64,000 bases of DNA from Psychrobacter immobilis (GCF_904846225.1 NZ_CAJGZJ010000005.1:155676-219675), one strand, 5' to 3'. Shown: positions 45,789 through 55,157, counted from the stretch's first letter. Numbers and translations: made by a program. Notes: generated by a model from the sequence alone, not told the origin.

Positions 45789-48143
45789 ATGCCGACGTTA
45801 TCAACCCTTTCTAATTATAAAAAAACTTTATCTGCACCACAATCGCGACTTCTAACGACTCGCAGGGCTTTGCTAAGTATCGCTATTGCCTCTATTCTTA
45901 GCACGACGGCATTTGCAGCTGAGAGTGATGAGCTGACGGCACAACAAATAGCAGACCAACAAGCGACTGATCAACAGTCGATGCCATCTACTGAGTTAGA
46001 TACTATCGTAGTCCTTGCGGCAAGGGATGAGCTGGTACAAGCGCCCGGTCTCTCTATTATTAGTGAAGAAGCCATTGAAAAAGCATCAATTTCTAATGAT
46101 ATCTCAGAAATCGTGCGTAAAATGCCGGGCGTGAATCTGTCAGGCTCGTCTACATCTGGTCAACGTGGCAATCAACGTCAAATCGATCTACGAGGCATGG
46201 GTCCGAACAACACGCTTATCTTGATTGATGGTCGTCCTGTCACCTCTCGTAATGCAGTACGTCCGGGCCGTGGCAGCGAGCAAGACACTCGCGGTGACTC
46301 GCAATGGGTACCGCCAAGCGCCATTGAGCGCATTGAAGTATTGCGTGGCCCAGCCGCCGCTCGTTATGGCTCTGGCAGTATGGGCGGTGTGGTGAATATC
46401 ATCACCAAATCCCCAACCAAAAAAGAGTTTTCGGTGACGGGTCACTATGAGATGCCAGAAAGCGATCTTGAGGGCAAAAACTGGCGCACCAATATCAACA
46501 TGGCAGGCCCATTGAATGACAAGCTATCATTCCGTACCACGCTTGGCTATCACGATAGCGAAGGCGACGACCCTTATGTCAACAAAGAAGATGCCCAAAT
46601 TGTTGATGGTCGCGGTGGCCCAGCAGCATCCGTTGCCGCAGGCCGCGAAGGTGTCGAAAATATAGACGCACGCCAACTCTTCGAATATGCCATGGATGCG
46701 ATGAATACCGTCGGTTTCGAAGTTAATTATAGTAATCAAAGCAATCGCTGGGCAGGGGATTCACAGTTCCAAGGAATTAACGATGACTTAGTCAACGCAC
46801 TGGCAGGTCAAGAGACCAATAAGATGGAGCGTTATGGCGCTGCATTCACTCACCGCGGTGAGTATGATGATACCAGTAGTAATAGCTATCTAGAGTATAC
46901 ACGTACTATCAATGAGCGCCTCAATGAAGGCAATGCTGGTGGTAGCGAAGGTCAAATCTCGCAACCTGAAGAAGATGCGGAGTACACTTGGACAAAAGCG
47001 ACTTATGACACGTTAAACGCCAAGTCGGAATGGGATATTTACTTTGACCGTCATACCCTGACGGCTGGTACAGAATTCCGTGGTGAAAGACTGGACAATC
47101 CGCTGGTTTCTACTTTAACGTTTGATGAAGGCTTTGATTTTGGTGATACAGAAACCGATCCTGCCAAGCGTGAAAAAGTGACAGACGCGTACCTTATCGG
47201 TGCTTATTTAGAAGACAACTATCAGCTGACTCCTGACTGGTATATCACACCTGGTGTGCGTTTTGATTATCACGATCAAACAGGTAGCAATTGGTCACCC
47301 AGTCTTAATACTACGTGGAAATTTAGTCCGAACTGGTCGGTAAAAGCGGGTGCTAGCCGTGCATTTAAAGCGCCTTCTCTGTATCAGCTTGATCCAAACT
47401 ACATCTACTACACTCGAAGTAACGGCTGCCCATCCAACGTACCGCTCGATCAGCGGGGCTGTTATGTCTTGGGTAACCCTGATCTAGAGCATGAAACCTC
47501 TTGGAATAAAGAACTGACCTTTACTTATAAGGATGACACTGGACTTAATGCAGGCTTGACGTACTATCACAACGACTATGACAATCGTATCGGCGCAGGT
47601 GTAGAGCGCGTGGGTACGGTAGGCGTGATAGCTGACGGTGTAGCGACAGACCGCTCTGTTTTTCAGTGGGAAAACCAAGGGGAAGCTATCATTGAGGGCC
47701 TAGAAGGGTTCGTCAAAGTACCTGTTACAGATACCGTCACATGGTCAACCAACTTAACAGGAAATATCCGGTCAGAGCGCAAAGACACGGGTGAGCCGTT
47801 ATCCTTGATTCCTAAATTTACAGCGAACACGAGTGTCAATTGGGATATTACGCCGCGCTGGAATACGGATTTTGGCGTTAGCTACTATGGAACTATTGAA
47901 GCACCTGACATCTCGGTCACGACTGGTGATGAGCTTGATACGCTAAAGCTGGATCGTGAACCCTATGCTCTTGCTAACGTGAGCACGCGCTATAACCTCA
48001 CAAAGGGCATAACCGTTGGCGCTGGTATCAAGAATCTATTTGACAAGCAAATTAAACGTGAAGGGACGACGACCAGTGCAGGTGCTCGTACTTTTAATGA
48101 GCCTGGTCGTTACTATATTTTTGATGTAAGCGTTGATTTTTAA
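45789..48143 (+). CDS. TonB-dependent receptor, FepA/PfeA-like
   Basis: An outer-membrane receptor of 784 residues. A long N-region precedes a signal peptide ending TTAFAAES; a TonB box (DTIVVLA) follows. The plug has SEQDTRGDSQWVPPSAIERIEVLRGPAAARYGSGS read in two halves around IERIEVLRGP, a pattern typical of FepA/PfeA catecholate receptors. The ATG at 45789 has AGGA 9 nt upstream; a TTG at 45780 is an alternative. It is Fur-preceded and closed by a terminator. Its ligand is unknown; it may take up a xenosiderophore. Confidence 0.88.
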   Translation: MPTLSTLSNYKKTLSAPQSRLLTTRRALLSIAIASILSTTAFAAESDELTAQQIADQQATDQQSMPSTELDTIVVLAARDELVQAPGLSIISEEAIEKASISNDISEIVRKMPGVNLSGSSTSGQRGNQRQIDLRGMGPNNTLILIDGRPVTSRNAVRPGRGSEQDTRGDSQWVPPSAIERIEVLRGPAAARYGSGSMGGVVNIITKSPTKKEFSVTGHYEMPESDLEGKNWRTNINMAGPLNDKLSFRTTLGYHDSEGDDPYVNKEDAQIVDGRGGPAASVAAGREGVENIDARQLFEYAMDAMNTVGFEVNYSNQSNRWAGDSQFQGINDDLVNALAGQETNKMERYGAAFTHRGEYDDTSSNSYLEYTRTINERLNEGNAGGSEGQISQPEEDAEYTWTKATYDTLNAKSEWDIYFDRHTLTAGTEFRGERLDNPLVSTLTFDEGFDFGDTETDPAKREKVTDAYLIGAYLEDNYQLTPDWYITPGVRFDYHDQTGSNWSPSLNTTWKFSPNWSVKAGASRAFKAPSLYQLDPNYIYYTRSNGCPSNVPLDQRGCYVLGNPDLEHETSWNKELTFTYKDDTGLNAGLTYYHNDYDNRIGAGVERVGTVGVIADGVATDRSVFQWENQGEAIIEGLEGFVKVPVTDTVTWSTNLTGNIRSERKDTGEPLSLIPKFTANTSVNWDITPRWNTDFGVSYYGTIEAPDISVTTGDELDTLKLDREPYALANVSTRYNLTKGITVGAGIKNLFDKQIKREGTTTSAGARTFNEPGRYYIFDVSVDF

Positions 48144-48173
48144 CTCCTATAAATAGTTTTTTGTTCGCATAAC

Positions 48174-48206
48174 AAAAGGTCTGAGTATTCACTCAGGCCT
48201 TTTTTA
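48174..48206 (+). terminator. Rho-independent terminator after FepA-like receptor
   Basis: AAAAGGTCTGAGT and ACTCAGGCCTTTT pair around a 4-nt loop (one wobble), followed by a T-run. Confidence 0.9.
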
Positions 48207-48290
48207 TTGGGCCAAAATAACTATATGGCGCTTGAAATGAGCGATAAATGAGAACTATTTTCATGACTATGGTTTACCTTTTAGTAATTT

Positions 48291-48305
48291 CGTTATAACA
48301 TAACG
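48291..48305. promoter_or_regulatory. Zur-like box 1
   Basis: CGTTATAACATAACG is a 15-bp near-palindrome with CGTTAT and ATAACG arms, matching the core of the gammaproteobacterial Zur consensus TGTTATANTATAACA. It is spaced 28 bp from box 2. Confidence 0.5.
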
Positions 48306-48314
48306 TTTTTTTTT

Positions 48315-48334
48315 GAAATGTTATAATATAACGG
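48315..48334. promoter_or_regulatory. Zur-like box 2
   Basis: GAAATGTTATAATATAAC matches the first 18 positions of the Zur consensus and then diverges. Only 7 bp separate it from the ATG of the binding-protein gene, so it would block transcription or initiation. Confidence 0.6.
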
Positions 48335-48341
48335 AAGATAT

Positions 48342-49898
48342 ATGAAAAAGATCGGCTTAATTTCAATACTGGTCGTATTGGCGGGACTGGGATGGTACAT
48401 CATTGCCGGTTCAAAAGCAGCTGACAGTGAGTCAGCGTCTACTGCAAAAAGCAATAAGCAACAAGAATTAATCGTAGTAACACCTTGGGAAATAACGGCT
48501 ATTGATCCGAGTAAGTCAGGATTTATTTTTCAGCGTTTGCAGCTTGCCGAAACGCTGGTCGATGCCACCCAAAATGCCGAATTACAGCCAATGCTGGCGC
48601 AAAGCTGGTCTAGCAACGACAAAGGCGATGTTTGGACCTTTGTATTGCGTGATGGCGTCAAGTTCCATGATGGTTCACCACTGACCGCTGATGATGTGGT
48701 AAAAAGTTTGGACGTGGCATTAACCAAACCTACGGCATTAGAATCTGCTCTTATCTCAAAGATTACGGCCATTGACAGTCAAACAGTTGAGATTAGCTTA
48801 GAAAAACCGTTAATGTCTTTTCCTGCATACTTGGCGCATGCGACGAGTATTATTTTGGCAAAATCCTCGTTCGACGATAACAATGAAGTGGCACAGCTGA
48901 TTGCTACGGGTCCGTATTACGTCACTAAATTTGAGCCGCCACAAAAAATCGAGCAAAAAGCCTTTGCCGATTATTGGGGTGAAAAAGCCAAGATCCAAGA
49001 TGTCACCTATCTCGCCAATAGCCGTAGCGAAACCCGCACCTTACTGGCGCAAAGCAAGCCCAATTACCTGATATTTACCTTGGATTCAGCAAGCCTTGAA
49101 CGCTTGCAACAAGATTCCAGTTTGCAAGTCAAATCAAAATCGTTGGCTCGCACCATTGAATATAAAGTCAATGCCAAAAACCCCTTGTTTAGTGATGTTA
49201 AGGTACGCCAAGCGCTCAGTGATGCGATTGACAGACAAGGCATTGCTCACTCTATCATGCGCGCTGATAATGCCGTGGCTGAGCAACTATTGCCGCCGAT
49301 TTTTAAAGACTGGCAAATCAAAACGCCAATGCAAAAACCTGATCCACAAGCAATCAAACAACGTTTATTAGGTTTGGGTTTTACGGCGGACGCCAATGGC
49401 ATGCTACAAAAAGAGGGCAAGCCGTTCAAATTTACCTTACGCACCTTTTCAGACCGTCCAGAATTGCCAATTATTGCAACGGCATTACAAGCGCAGTGGA
49501 AAAAAATTGGCGTGGATGTAGACGTGTCCGTGGGCAACTCTTCAGAGATTTCTGCTGGTCATCAAGATGGCACGTTAGAGATGGCGTTATATGCTCGTAA
49601 CTATGGCATGACGCCTGATCCAGTGGGTTCGCTCTTAGAAGATTTTGACCCAAAAGGCAGCGATTGGGGCGTGATGAATTGGCAAAATGCTGAATTAAAC
49701 AAAGATTTGCAAACGTTAGAAACGACTAAAGGCAATGATGTCGCTACCAAACAACGGGTCTCAAAAATTATTTTTGATGAGCGGCCTGTGGTGCCTGTGG
49801 TGTATTACCAACAGAATGCCGCGGCTCATAAGTCATTAAAAGGTTTAGAGATCGATGGTTTGGAGCGAAATTTTTACTTGAATAAATTGTCTTGGTAA
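48342..49898 (+). CDS. ABC transporter substrate-binding protein (Opp/Nik family)
   Basis: A 518-residue SBP_bac_5 family protein. One hydrophobic signal or anchor at ~4-22 (LISILVVLAGLGWYIIAG) lacks a lipobox Cys. WTFVLRDGVKFHDGSPLTADDVVKSLD is the typical family segment, with ATGPYYVTKF and VRQALSDAIDRQGIA further on. NikA/CntA-like proteins bind metal chelates and OppA-like bind peptides; sequence alone does not separate them. The two Zur-like boxes upstream favour a metal or metallophore role. First gene of a four-gene operon. Confidence 0.88.
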   Translation: MKKIGLISILVVLAGLGWYIIAGSKAADSESASTAKSNKQQELIVVTPWEITAIDPSKSGFIFQRLQLAETLVDATQNAELQPMLAQSWSSNDKGDVWTFVLRDGVKFHDGSPLTADDVVKSLDVALTKPTALESALISKITAIDSQTVEISLEKPLMSFPAYLAHATSIILAKSSFDDNNEVAQLIATGPYYVTKFEPPQKIEQKAFADYWGEKAKIQDVTYLANSRSETRTLLAQSKPNYLIFTLDSASLERLQQDSSLQVKSKSLARTIEYKVNAKNPLFSDVKVRQALSDAIDRQGIAHSIMRADNAVAEQLLPPIFKDWQIKTPMQKPDPQAIKQRLLGLGFTADANGMLQKEGKPFKFTLRTFSDRPELPIIATALQAQWKKIGVDVDVSVGNSSEISAGHQDGTLEMALYARNYGMTPDPVGSLLEDFDPKGSDWGVMNWQNAELNKDLQTLETTKGNDVATKQRVSKIIFDERPVVPVVYYQQNAAAHKSLKGLEIDGLERNFYLNKLSW

Positions 49899-49963
49899 GT
49901 GGTTGTTACCGTCATTTGCTGTATACATTTGCTTCATACATCCAAAAATTGTGATTGATAATT

Positions 49964-50902
49964 ATGTTTAAATATTTTTCTCAGCGTGTATTACAACTGG
50001 TGTTTGTCATGTGGTCGGTTGGCACATTGACCTTTGTGTTGACCCGTAGCTTACCGGGAGATATGGCTTATCGCATCGCTGCCAGTCGCTATGGTTATGA
50101 CCAAGCAAATGCCGCTGCCGCCGCAGTGGTGCGCTCAGAGCTTGGCTTGGATCAGCCGTGGTGGCAAAGCTATATTGATTGGTTGGTAGATTTGGCACAG
50201 TTTAATTTAGGGCATTCATTGGTCAGCGGTGAGGCGATATGGGCTGAGATTGGCCATCAGTTCGGGCATACATTGGCACTCGCATTGGTCGCCTTGGTAT
50301 TGTCGCTGATTATTGGGCCGCCGCTGGGTCTGCTTGCCGCCCAACGACCTAGTGGCGTATTTGACCGTTTGACCTTGGTAGTGAGTACGGCATTGCGTTC
50401 TGTGCCCGTTTTTATTATTGGTATTGCGTTGATTACCTTGCTTGCTGTCCAAGTAAAATGGCTGCCAGCTGCCGGTTATGGCACGCCGCAGCATTATATT
50501 TTGCCTGCTCTGACCTTGGCTATTGGATTGGCAGCGGTTTCAATCCGAGTCAGTCGCCATGCGATGGTACAAGTGCAAACCTCTGATTATTATCATTTTG
50601 CTGAGTTAAAAGGCTTGAGTAAATGGACCGTGTTTTGTCGACATGGTCTGCGTAATGTAGCGATTCCAATTTTGGCCTATCATTCGGTGCAATTGGTTTA
50701 TTTGGTGGAAGGGGTGGTGATTGTAGAGAGTTTATTTGCATGGCCCGGCAGTGGTCATGCGTTGGTACATGCGATTGTTGCTCGTGATGTGCCGATGATA
50801 CAGGGCACTGCGCTCATCATGGGCGGTATGTTTGTGGTACTCAACATGATGGTGGATTTATTAAGTGGCTTGATTGATCCACGTGTTGATTTATCACGCT
50901 AG
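49964..50902 (+). CDS. ABC transporter permease (OppB/NikB type)
   Basis: A 312-residue inner-membrane permease. VMWSVGTLTFVLTRSLPGD begins the first helix, LGLDQPWW follows in the periplasmic loop, and the EAA-loop region is around YYHFAELKGLSKWTVFCRHGLRN. The ATG at 49964 is chosen over a TTG at 49955; the ribosome site is weak. Forms the transmembrane pair with the next gene. Confidence 0.9.
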   Translation: MFKYFSQRVLQLVFVMWSVGTLTFVLTRSLPGDMAYRIAASRYGYDQANAAAAAVVRSELGLDQPWWQSYIDWLVDLAQFNLGHSLVSGEAIWAEIGHQFGHTLALALVALVLSLIIGPPLGLLAAQRPSGVFDRLTLVVSTALRSVPVFIIGIALITLLAVQVKWLPAAGYGTPQHYILPALTLAIGLAAVSIRVSRHAMVQVQTSDYYHFAELKGLSKWTVFCRHGLRNVAIPILAYHSVQLVYLVEGVVIVESLFAWPGSGHALVHAIVARDVPMIQGTALIMGGMFVVLNMMVDLLSGLIDPRVDLSR

Positions 50903-50968
50903 CTTTCTTTTACCACGTTGCATTATGTCAAAAATAAACCCACATAAAAAATTAGGAAAGCCACTTTC

Positions 50969-51772
50969 ATGACCATTTTTAAGCCATTTGGCAAGCTACA
51001 ACCTGCCCAAAATTTTGGGGGCGTTTTACTCATCCTATTGCTGGTGTTCGCCTTTTTACAGCCGATTTATTATCCAATGGATGCCAGTATTCAAGATCTC
51101 AGTAGTATGCTGCAACCAGCGAGTGTCAGTCATTGGTTTGGTACCGACCATTTTGGCCGAGATATGCTGGCAAGAGTGGCTTCCGCCATTCGTTTGTCGT
51201 TTTCGCTGATTCTATTATCAGTGAGTTTTGCGTTGTTTTTTGGGATATTAATGGGAGTATTAAGCGGCTATTTTGGTGGCTGGATAGACTTTGTCTGCCG
51301 GTTTTTGTGTGACATTGTCATGGCGCTACCGGGGTTATTGTTTGTATTATTGTTTGCTGCTATTGCGCCCAATAGCTTTTGGTCATTATATCTTGGGATC
51401 TCATTGGTGTTATGGGTCGAGTTTTTTCGTATGGTGCGAGCCATGACGCAAACGATTGCCAGTAGCAAAGAGATAGAATCGTCACGTTTGATGGGCATGG
51501 ATTTCTTCTATTGTTTTAAGCGCCATTTTTTACCGAAGATTTTGCCTGTTGTCGCAACGCTCAGCGCCTTTGCGGCGGGTAATGCGGTATTGGCATTGGC
51601 GACCTTGGGCTTTATCAATGTCGGTCTGCGTCCGCCAACTGCTGAGCTTGGGTTGATGATGACTGAGTTGTTTCCTTATTATTATCAAGCCCCTATGGTT
51701 TTTCTTCAGCCTATTATTGCGGTCTTTATTTTGGTATTAAGCTTACAGTTACTCTCAGGGAAAACAAAATGA
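50969..51772 (+). CDS. ABC transporter permease (OppC/NikC type)
   Basis: A 267-residue permease with HWFGTDHFGRDMLARV, the OppC/NikC hallmark, and the EAA-like SSRLMGMDFFYCFKRHFLPKIL loop. AGGAAA lies ~10 nt before the ATG. Its stop overlaps the start of the ATPase gene (ATGA). Confidence 0.9.
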   Translation: MTIFKPFGKLQPAQNFGGVLLILLLVFAFLQPIYYPMDASIQDLSSMLQPASVSHWFGTDHFGRDMLARVASAIRLSFSLILLSVSFALFFGILMGVLSGYFGGWIDFVCRFLCDIVMALPGLLFVLLFAAIAPNSFWSLYLGISLVLWVEFFRMVRAMTQTIASSKEIESSRLMGMDFFYCFKRHFLPKILPVVATLSAFAAGNAVLALATLGFINVGLRPPTAELGLMMTELFPYYYQAPMVFLQPIIAVFILVLSLQLLSGKTK

Positions 51773-53262
51773 TCGAACCATCGTCAATACAAAGTGCATC
51801 AAGAAATAGCGCGTCGATAAATAGCTCGTCAATAAATAGCTTATCAACAAACAGCATCTTAGTACAAACCAAGGATTTGGCGGTGTTTACCAAGTCGGGA
51901 CAAAACTTGGTTGAGCCTATCAGCTTGACGTTATATCAAGGTCAAAATGTCACTATTTTGGGTGAAACTGGATCGGGAAAAAGCTTGCTCGCTCAGGCCA
52001 TAATGGGTGCGTTGCCTGATGAGTTAATGGCTCAAGGCGACATCTTGATTGAAAATCAAGCCATGGATTCAGCAGCACGTCGACAATACTGGGGCAGACG
52101 CATGGCGATGCTACCGCAAGAGCCGAGCCGTTCTCTGAATCCAACCATGACCATGCTCGACCAAGTATGGGAAAGTCTGTTTTTTGTGGCCAAAAAAGAC
52201 AATGTCACGAGTAAAAAGTTGGCAAAAGAAAAAATCGATCATTTAGGACTGGCAAAATCTGAGGATTATTATCCGCACGAGCTGTCGGGTGGTATGGCGC
52301 AGCGAGCCTCTTTTGCGATTGCCACATCGGGTGGCGCGTATATTGTGATCGCTGATGAGCCTACCAAAGGGTTGGATGACGTCAACAAACAAGCGGTCAT
52401 CATGCTATTAAAAAACATCACCGAAAATGGCGGCACGCTGTTAACCATTACTCATGATATCGATGTGGCAAGGTCATTAAATAGTCATGAGAATGACCGT
52501 ATGATGGTCATGAAAAAAGGAAAGCTGCTAGAACAAGGCACTGGCGAACAAGTGCTCAATCATCCCACGTCAAATTATGCCAAACAATTAATCGCCGCTG
52601 CGCCGCACAACTGGTCAAGCCAAGATAGAACCATTATCCAAGACAGTCCCTTGCTCGAAGTACAAGACTTGAGTCTGGCTCGGGGTAAGCGTGTTTTGTT
52701 CAAAGGCTTAAATTTCAGCCTACAAAAAGCGGAAGTATTGGGCGTGATTGGCAGTAGTGGTATAGGCAAAAGCTCATTAGGTGATACGTTATGTGGCTTG
52801 CTACAACCTGCCAGCGGCTCAATCACTTGGCAACAAACCCCAAAAAGCCATCAAGTGCTCAAGCTGTATCAAGATCCACCAGCCGCTTTTGCCTCGCATA
52901 TACCACTAAAAGTCTTGCTAAATGACGTGATAAAAAAGCATCGACTCGATGCCAGTCGCGTGCCTTATTTGTTAGAACAATTAAAGCTTGATAAGCAGAT
53001 TCTTGAGCGTAATGCGTTGAATGTGTCGGGTGGCGAGTTGCAGCGGGTCGCTATATTACGGGCATTGTTGTTTGATCCGGTATTGCTGTTTGCCGATGAG
53101 GTCACGTCCAGACTGGATCCTATTACCCAAAAAGAAACGTTGGATCTGCTGGTGACGCAATGTAAAGCGCAAAATTGCACGTTGGTTATGGTCAGTCACG
53201 ATCATCATATAATGCGACATTACTGCCATCAAGTGATTGACTTGGAAACATTGGCTGCATAA
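51769..53262 (+). CDS. Fused dual ABC ATPase (OppDF/NikDE type)
   Basis: A 497-residue protein with two ATP-binding domains. Domain 1 has Walker A GETGSGKS, signature LSGGMAQ and Walker B VIADEP; domain 2 has Walker A GSSGIGKSS, signature VSGGELQR and Walker B LLFADEV. Usually these are two proteins. A Ser/Asn/Ile-rich tail (residues ~3-30, repeats of the SINSSS type) precedes domain 1. ATGA overlap with the permease shows coupling. Completes the importer. Confidence 0.9.
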   Translation: MIEPSSIQSASRNSASINSSSINSLSTNSILVQTKDLAVFTKSGQNLVEPISLTLYQGQNVTILGETGSGKSLLAQAIMGALPDELMAQGDILIENQAMDSAARRQYWGRRMAMLPQEPSRSLNPTMTMLDQVWESLFFVAKKDNVTSKKLAKEKIDHLGLAKSEDYYPHELSGGMAQRASFAIATSGGAYIVIADEPTKGLDDVNKQAVIMLLKNITENGGTLLTITHDIDVARSLNSHENDRMMVMKKGKLLEQGTGEQVLNHPTSNYAKQLIAAAPHNWSSQDRTIIQDSPLLEVQDLSLARGKRVLFKGLNFSLQKAEVLGVIGSSGIGKSSLGDTLCGLLQPASGSITWQQTPKSHQVLKLYQDPPAAFASHIPLKVLLNDVIKKHRLDASRVPYLLEQLKLDKQILERNALNVSGGELQRVAILRALLFDPVLLFADEVTSRLDPITQKETLDLLVTQCKAQNCTLVMVSHDHHIMRHYCHQVIDLETLAA

Positions 53263-53271
53263 AAGCTATTA

Positions 53272-53436
53272 GGACATGTCCTCAATTCAAGCGATTGTAT
53301 CTAAATGGGCTAAAAATGGTTAAATTTTGCCAAACATTGTCAAATAGCTGATTAATATCTCGATATTATTTGCGCTATTTTCCTCGCTTGACTGCAATTT
53401 ACTTCATTTTTATAACCATTTTTAAAATGAGGACAT
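53272..53436. repeat. Second MITE-like element with TGTCCTCA inverted ends
   Basis: TGTCCTCA (53277) and TGAGGACA (53429-53436) are exact complements bounding ~160 AT-rich bases with no ORF. AAAAATGGTTA occurs near the left end and again, inverted, near the right end. No second copy is certain in the window. Confidence 0.4.
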
Positions 53437-53446
53437 ACCCTAGAAT

Positions 53447-53592
53447 ATAGTCGATCCATTATAAAATGGACGCAGAGCTACTGGGATAAATTTTGCGCAG
53501 GCTCGACGCAGCGCAGGCACAGCAAGCAAGTAACGTTTATCCCAGCAGCTCGTGATAATATTTGTATTGCTTTTATTTAGGACTGGCTATAG
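53447..53592 (+). repeat. Dispersed MITE-like repeat, copy D
   Basis: Starts ATAGTCGATCCATTATAAAA and ends AGGACTGGCTATAG; CTATAGCCAGTCC on the other strand approximates the left end. The inner arms CTGGGATAAA and TTTATCCCAG are exact complements, so a long hairpin can form. It is the best preserved copy. Confidence 0.7.
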
Positions 53593-53615
53593 CTTGTAAA
53601 GCTAAATATACGCAT

Positions 53616-53654
53616 AAAAAAGTCCAAAAAAAGATTATTTTTTTGGACTTTTTT
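53616..53654. terminator. Bidirectional terminator before flavoprotein gene
   Basis: AAAAAAGTCCAAAAAAA and TTTTTTTGGACTTTTTT pair; T-runs occur on both strands, so it can end transcripts from either side. Confidence 0.8.
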
Positions 53655-53732
53655 ATTTATTAGCACCTTAAAAAAGGTCAATAGCAAAATCCATTCATTA
53701 TAAAGCCAAACAAGTCATTTCTTAAGCGAACG

Positions 53733-54632
53733 TTATTCATTAAAAATTAGCGAGCGATGTGCTCCGATACCAGCCATTGTGCCTGACATAACAGCTAGGG
53801 TTCCGTTGTGCATGGCGTTGGATAAATCACCAGCGACAAAGACGCCTTTTACTGAACTTTCTTTAAAATCATTGACGGTGACCATCGTACCTATTACTGT
53901 CTCTACGGTTTCAAGATTTAGCATTTCGATCAATGGTGACGCTACTATCGCTCTGGGCGCAATATATAATCCTTTGATGGGGCTTATGCGACCATCCTCC
54001 AGCAAAACATGCTGAATGTGCTCGCCATCTCCAACCACATGAGTGATGGGGCTTTCTTCTATGGTAACACCGCGACGGATGAGATGATCCAGTACCTCGC
54101 CCTCAGGCTTGAACTGTCCTTGTGTAAAAAGCGTGGTTGCGCCCCAATCAGGAATCATAGCCGCTTGATGAAACGCCATCTCGCTCGTCGCCAATACGCC
54201 AAGAGATCGATCTTTTAACTCATAACCGTGACAATAGGGGCAGTGAATTACACTCTTGCCCCAATGTTCTTTCACACCAGGAACATCAGGAAGCTGGTCT
54301 GTAATGCCTGTTGTTAAAATCAGTTTTTTTGCGCTGTACGTCGCGCCGTTTTTTAGTGTGACACAAAACCCATCTGGTATTTTAGCAACCTTGATAGCCA
54401 TCTCTTCTACAAGATTGAATGTTGGATAAGCACTTAATTGAGACAATGCTGTTGAGCGAATTTCCGACGGTGTTTTGCCATCCAAACCAAAGACGCCATG
54501 AGAGGTTTTTGCAAAGCGATTGCGTGGTGAGTTGGCATCTATTAGCACCACATGGCGTCGACCACGAACCAGTTGCATGGCTGCAGATAGACCCGCAAAA
54601 CTGCCACCCACAATAATCACATCTGTTTTCAT
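53733..54632 (-). CDS. Thioredoxin-reductase-like NAD(P)/FAD oxidoreductase
   Basis: A 299-residue flavoprotein. FAD motif VIIVGGSFAGLSAAMQL is N-terminal, a redox CxxC in HCPYCHGYEL is in the middle, and VFVAGDLSNA closes the FAD site. This resembles thioredoxin reductase-like enzymes that reduce small thiols or act without thioredoxin. It is divergent from an Rrf2 regulator with an inverted repeat between them. Confidence 0.88.
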   Translation of the reverse strand: MKTDVIIVGGSFAGLSAAMQLVRGRRHVVLIDANSPRNRFAKTSHGVFGLDGKTPSEIRSTALSQLSAYPTFNLVEEMAIKVAKIPDGFCVTLKNGATYSAKKLILTTGITDQLPDVPGVKEHWGKSVIHCPYCHGYELKDRSLGVLATSEMAFHQAAMIPDWGATTLFTQGQFKPEGEVLDHLIRRGVTIEESPITHVVGDGEHIQHVLLEDGRISPIKGLYIAPRAIVASPLIEMLNLETVETVIGTMVTVNDFKESSVKGVFVAGDLSNAMHNGTLAVMSGTMAGIGAHRSLIFNE

Positions 54633-54665
54633 ATTAAGCTCGTTACAGTTAAAGAACTTTTATTG

Positions 54666-54698
54666 TTACATGAAAATTAAACAATGGCAATCATGTAA
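54666..54698. promoter_or_regulatory. Inverted repeat, candidate Rrf2 operator
   Basis: TTACATGA (54666-54673) and TCATGTAA (54691-54698) are exact complements with a 17-bp spacer; a third TTTCATGA-like half follows near 54708. The site lies between the divergent flavoprotein and rrf2 genes. Confidence 0.5.
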
Positions 54699-54746
54699 TA
54701 GTAAAAGTTTCATGATATAGTCAATGTTTATTATTTAGGATGCCAA

Positions 54747-55157
54747 ATGAGAAAAGACAGTCGACTCTCCCGCGCCTTACATGTACTGGTACATCTCAAT
54801 GACGCTGAAAAACCTGTCACCTCAGAGACGATAGCGGAGATGTTATCAACCAACCCTGTGGTGGTCAGACGTATGCTGGGGTTGCTGCGCGATCAGAACT
54901 ATGTTGCCTCAACCAAAGGCCATAATGGCGGCTGGACGCTTGCCAAGCCTTTGGGTAGCATTACACTGTTAGACATTCATAACGCGTTTGGTGACACCTC
55001 AATTTTTACGGTTGGTTTGACTGACGAACATACTAACTGCCCGATAGAAATTGCCGTGAATAATGCGCTAAAAGAAGTCATGGATGAAGCTGAGAGCTTA
55101 ATGTTGAAGCGTTTTGGTGATATTCATTTGAGTGTACTAGAAGAAGCGTTTAGATAG
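54747..55157 (+). CDS. Rrf2-family transcriptional regulator
   Basis: A 136-residue Rrf2 protein. The winged helix is RLSRALHVLVHLNDAEKPVTSETIAEML, followed by STKGHNGGWTLAKP, the wing. One Cys (TNCPIE) lies in the C-terminal half where IscR/NsrR-like members have three, so an Fe-S cluster is unlikely; single-Cys redox sensing is possible. Divergent from the flavoprotein gene, which it probably controls. Confidence 0.85.
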   Translation: MRKDSRLSRALHVLVHLNDAEKPVTSETIAEMLSTNPVVVRRMLGLLRDQNYVASTKGHNGGWTLAKPLGSITLLDIHNAFGDTSIFTVGLTDEHTNCPIEIAVNNALKEVMDEAESLMLKRFGDIHLSVLEEAFR

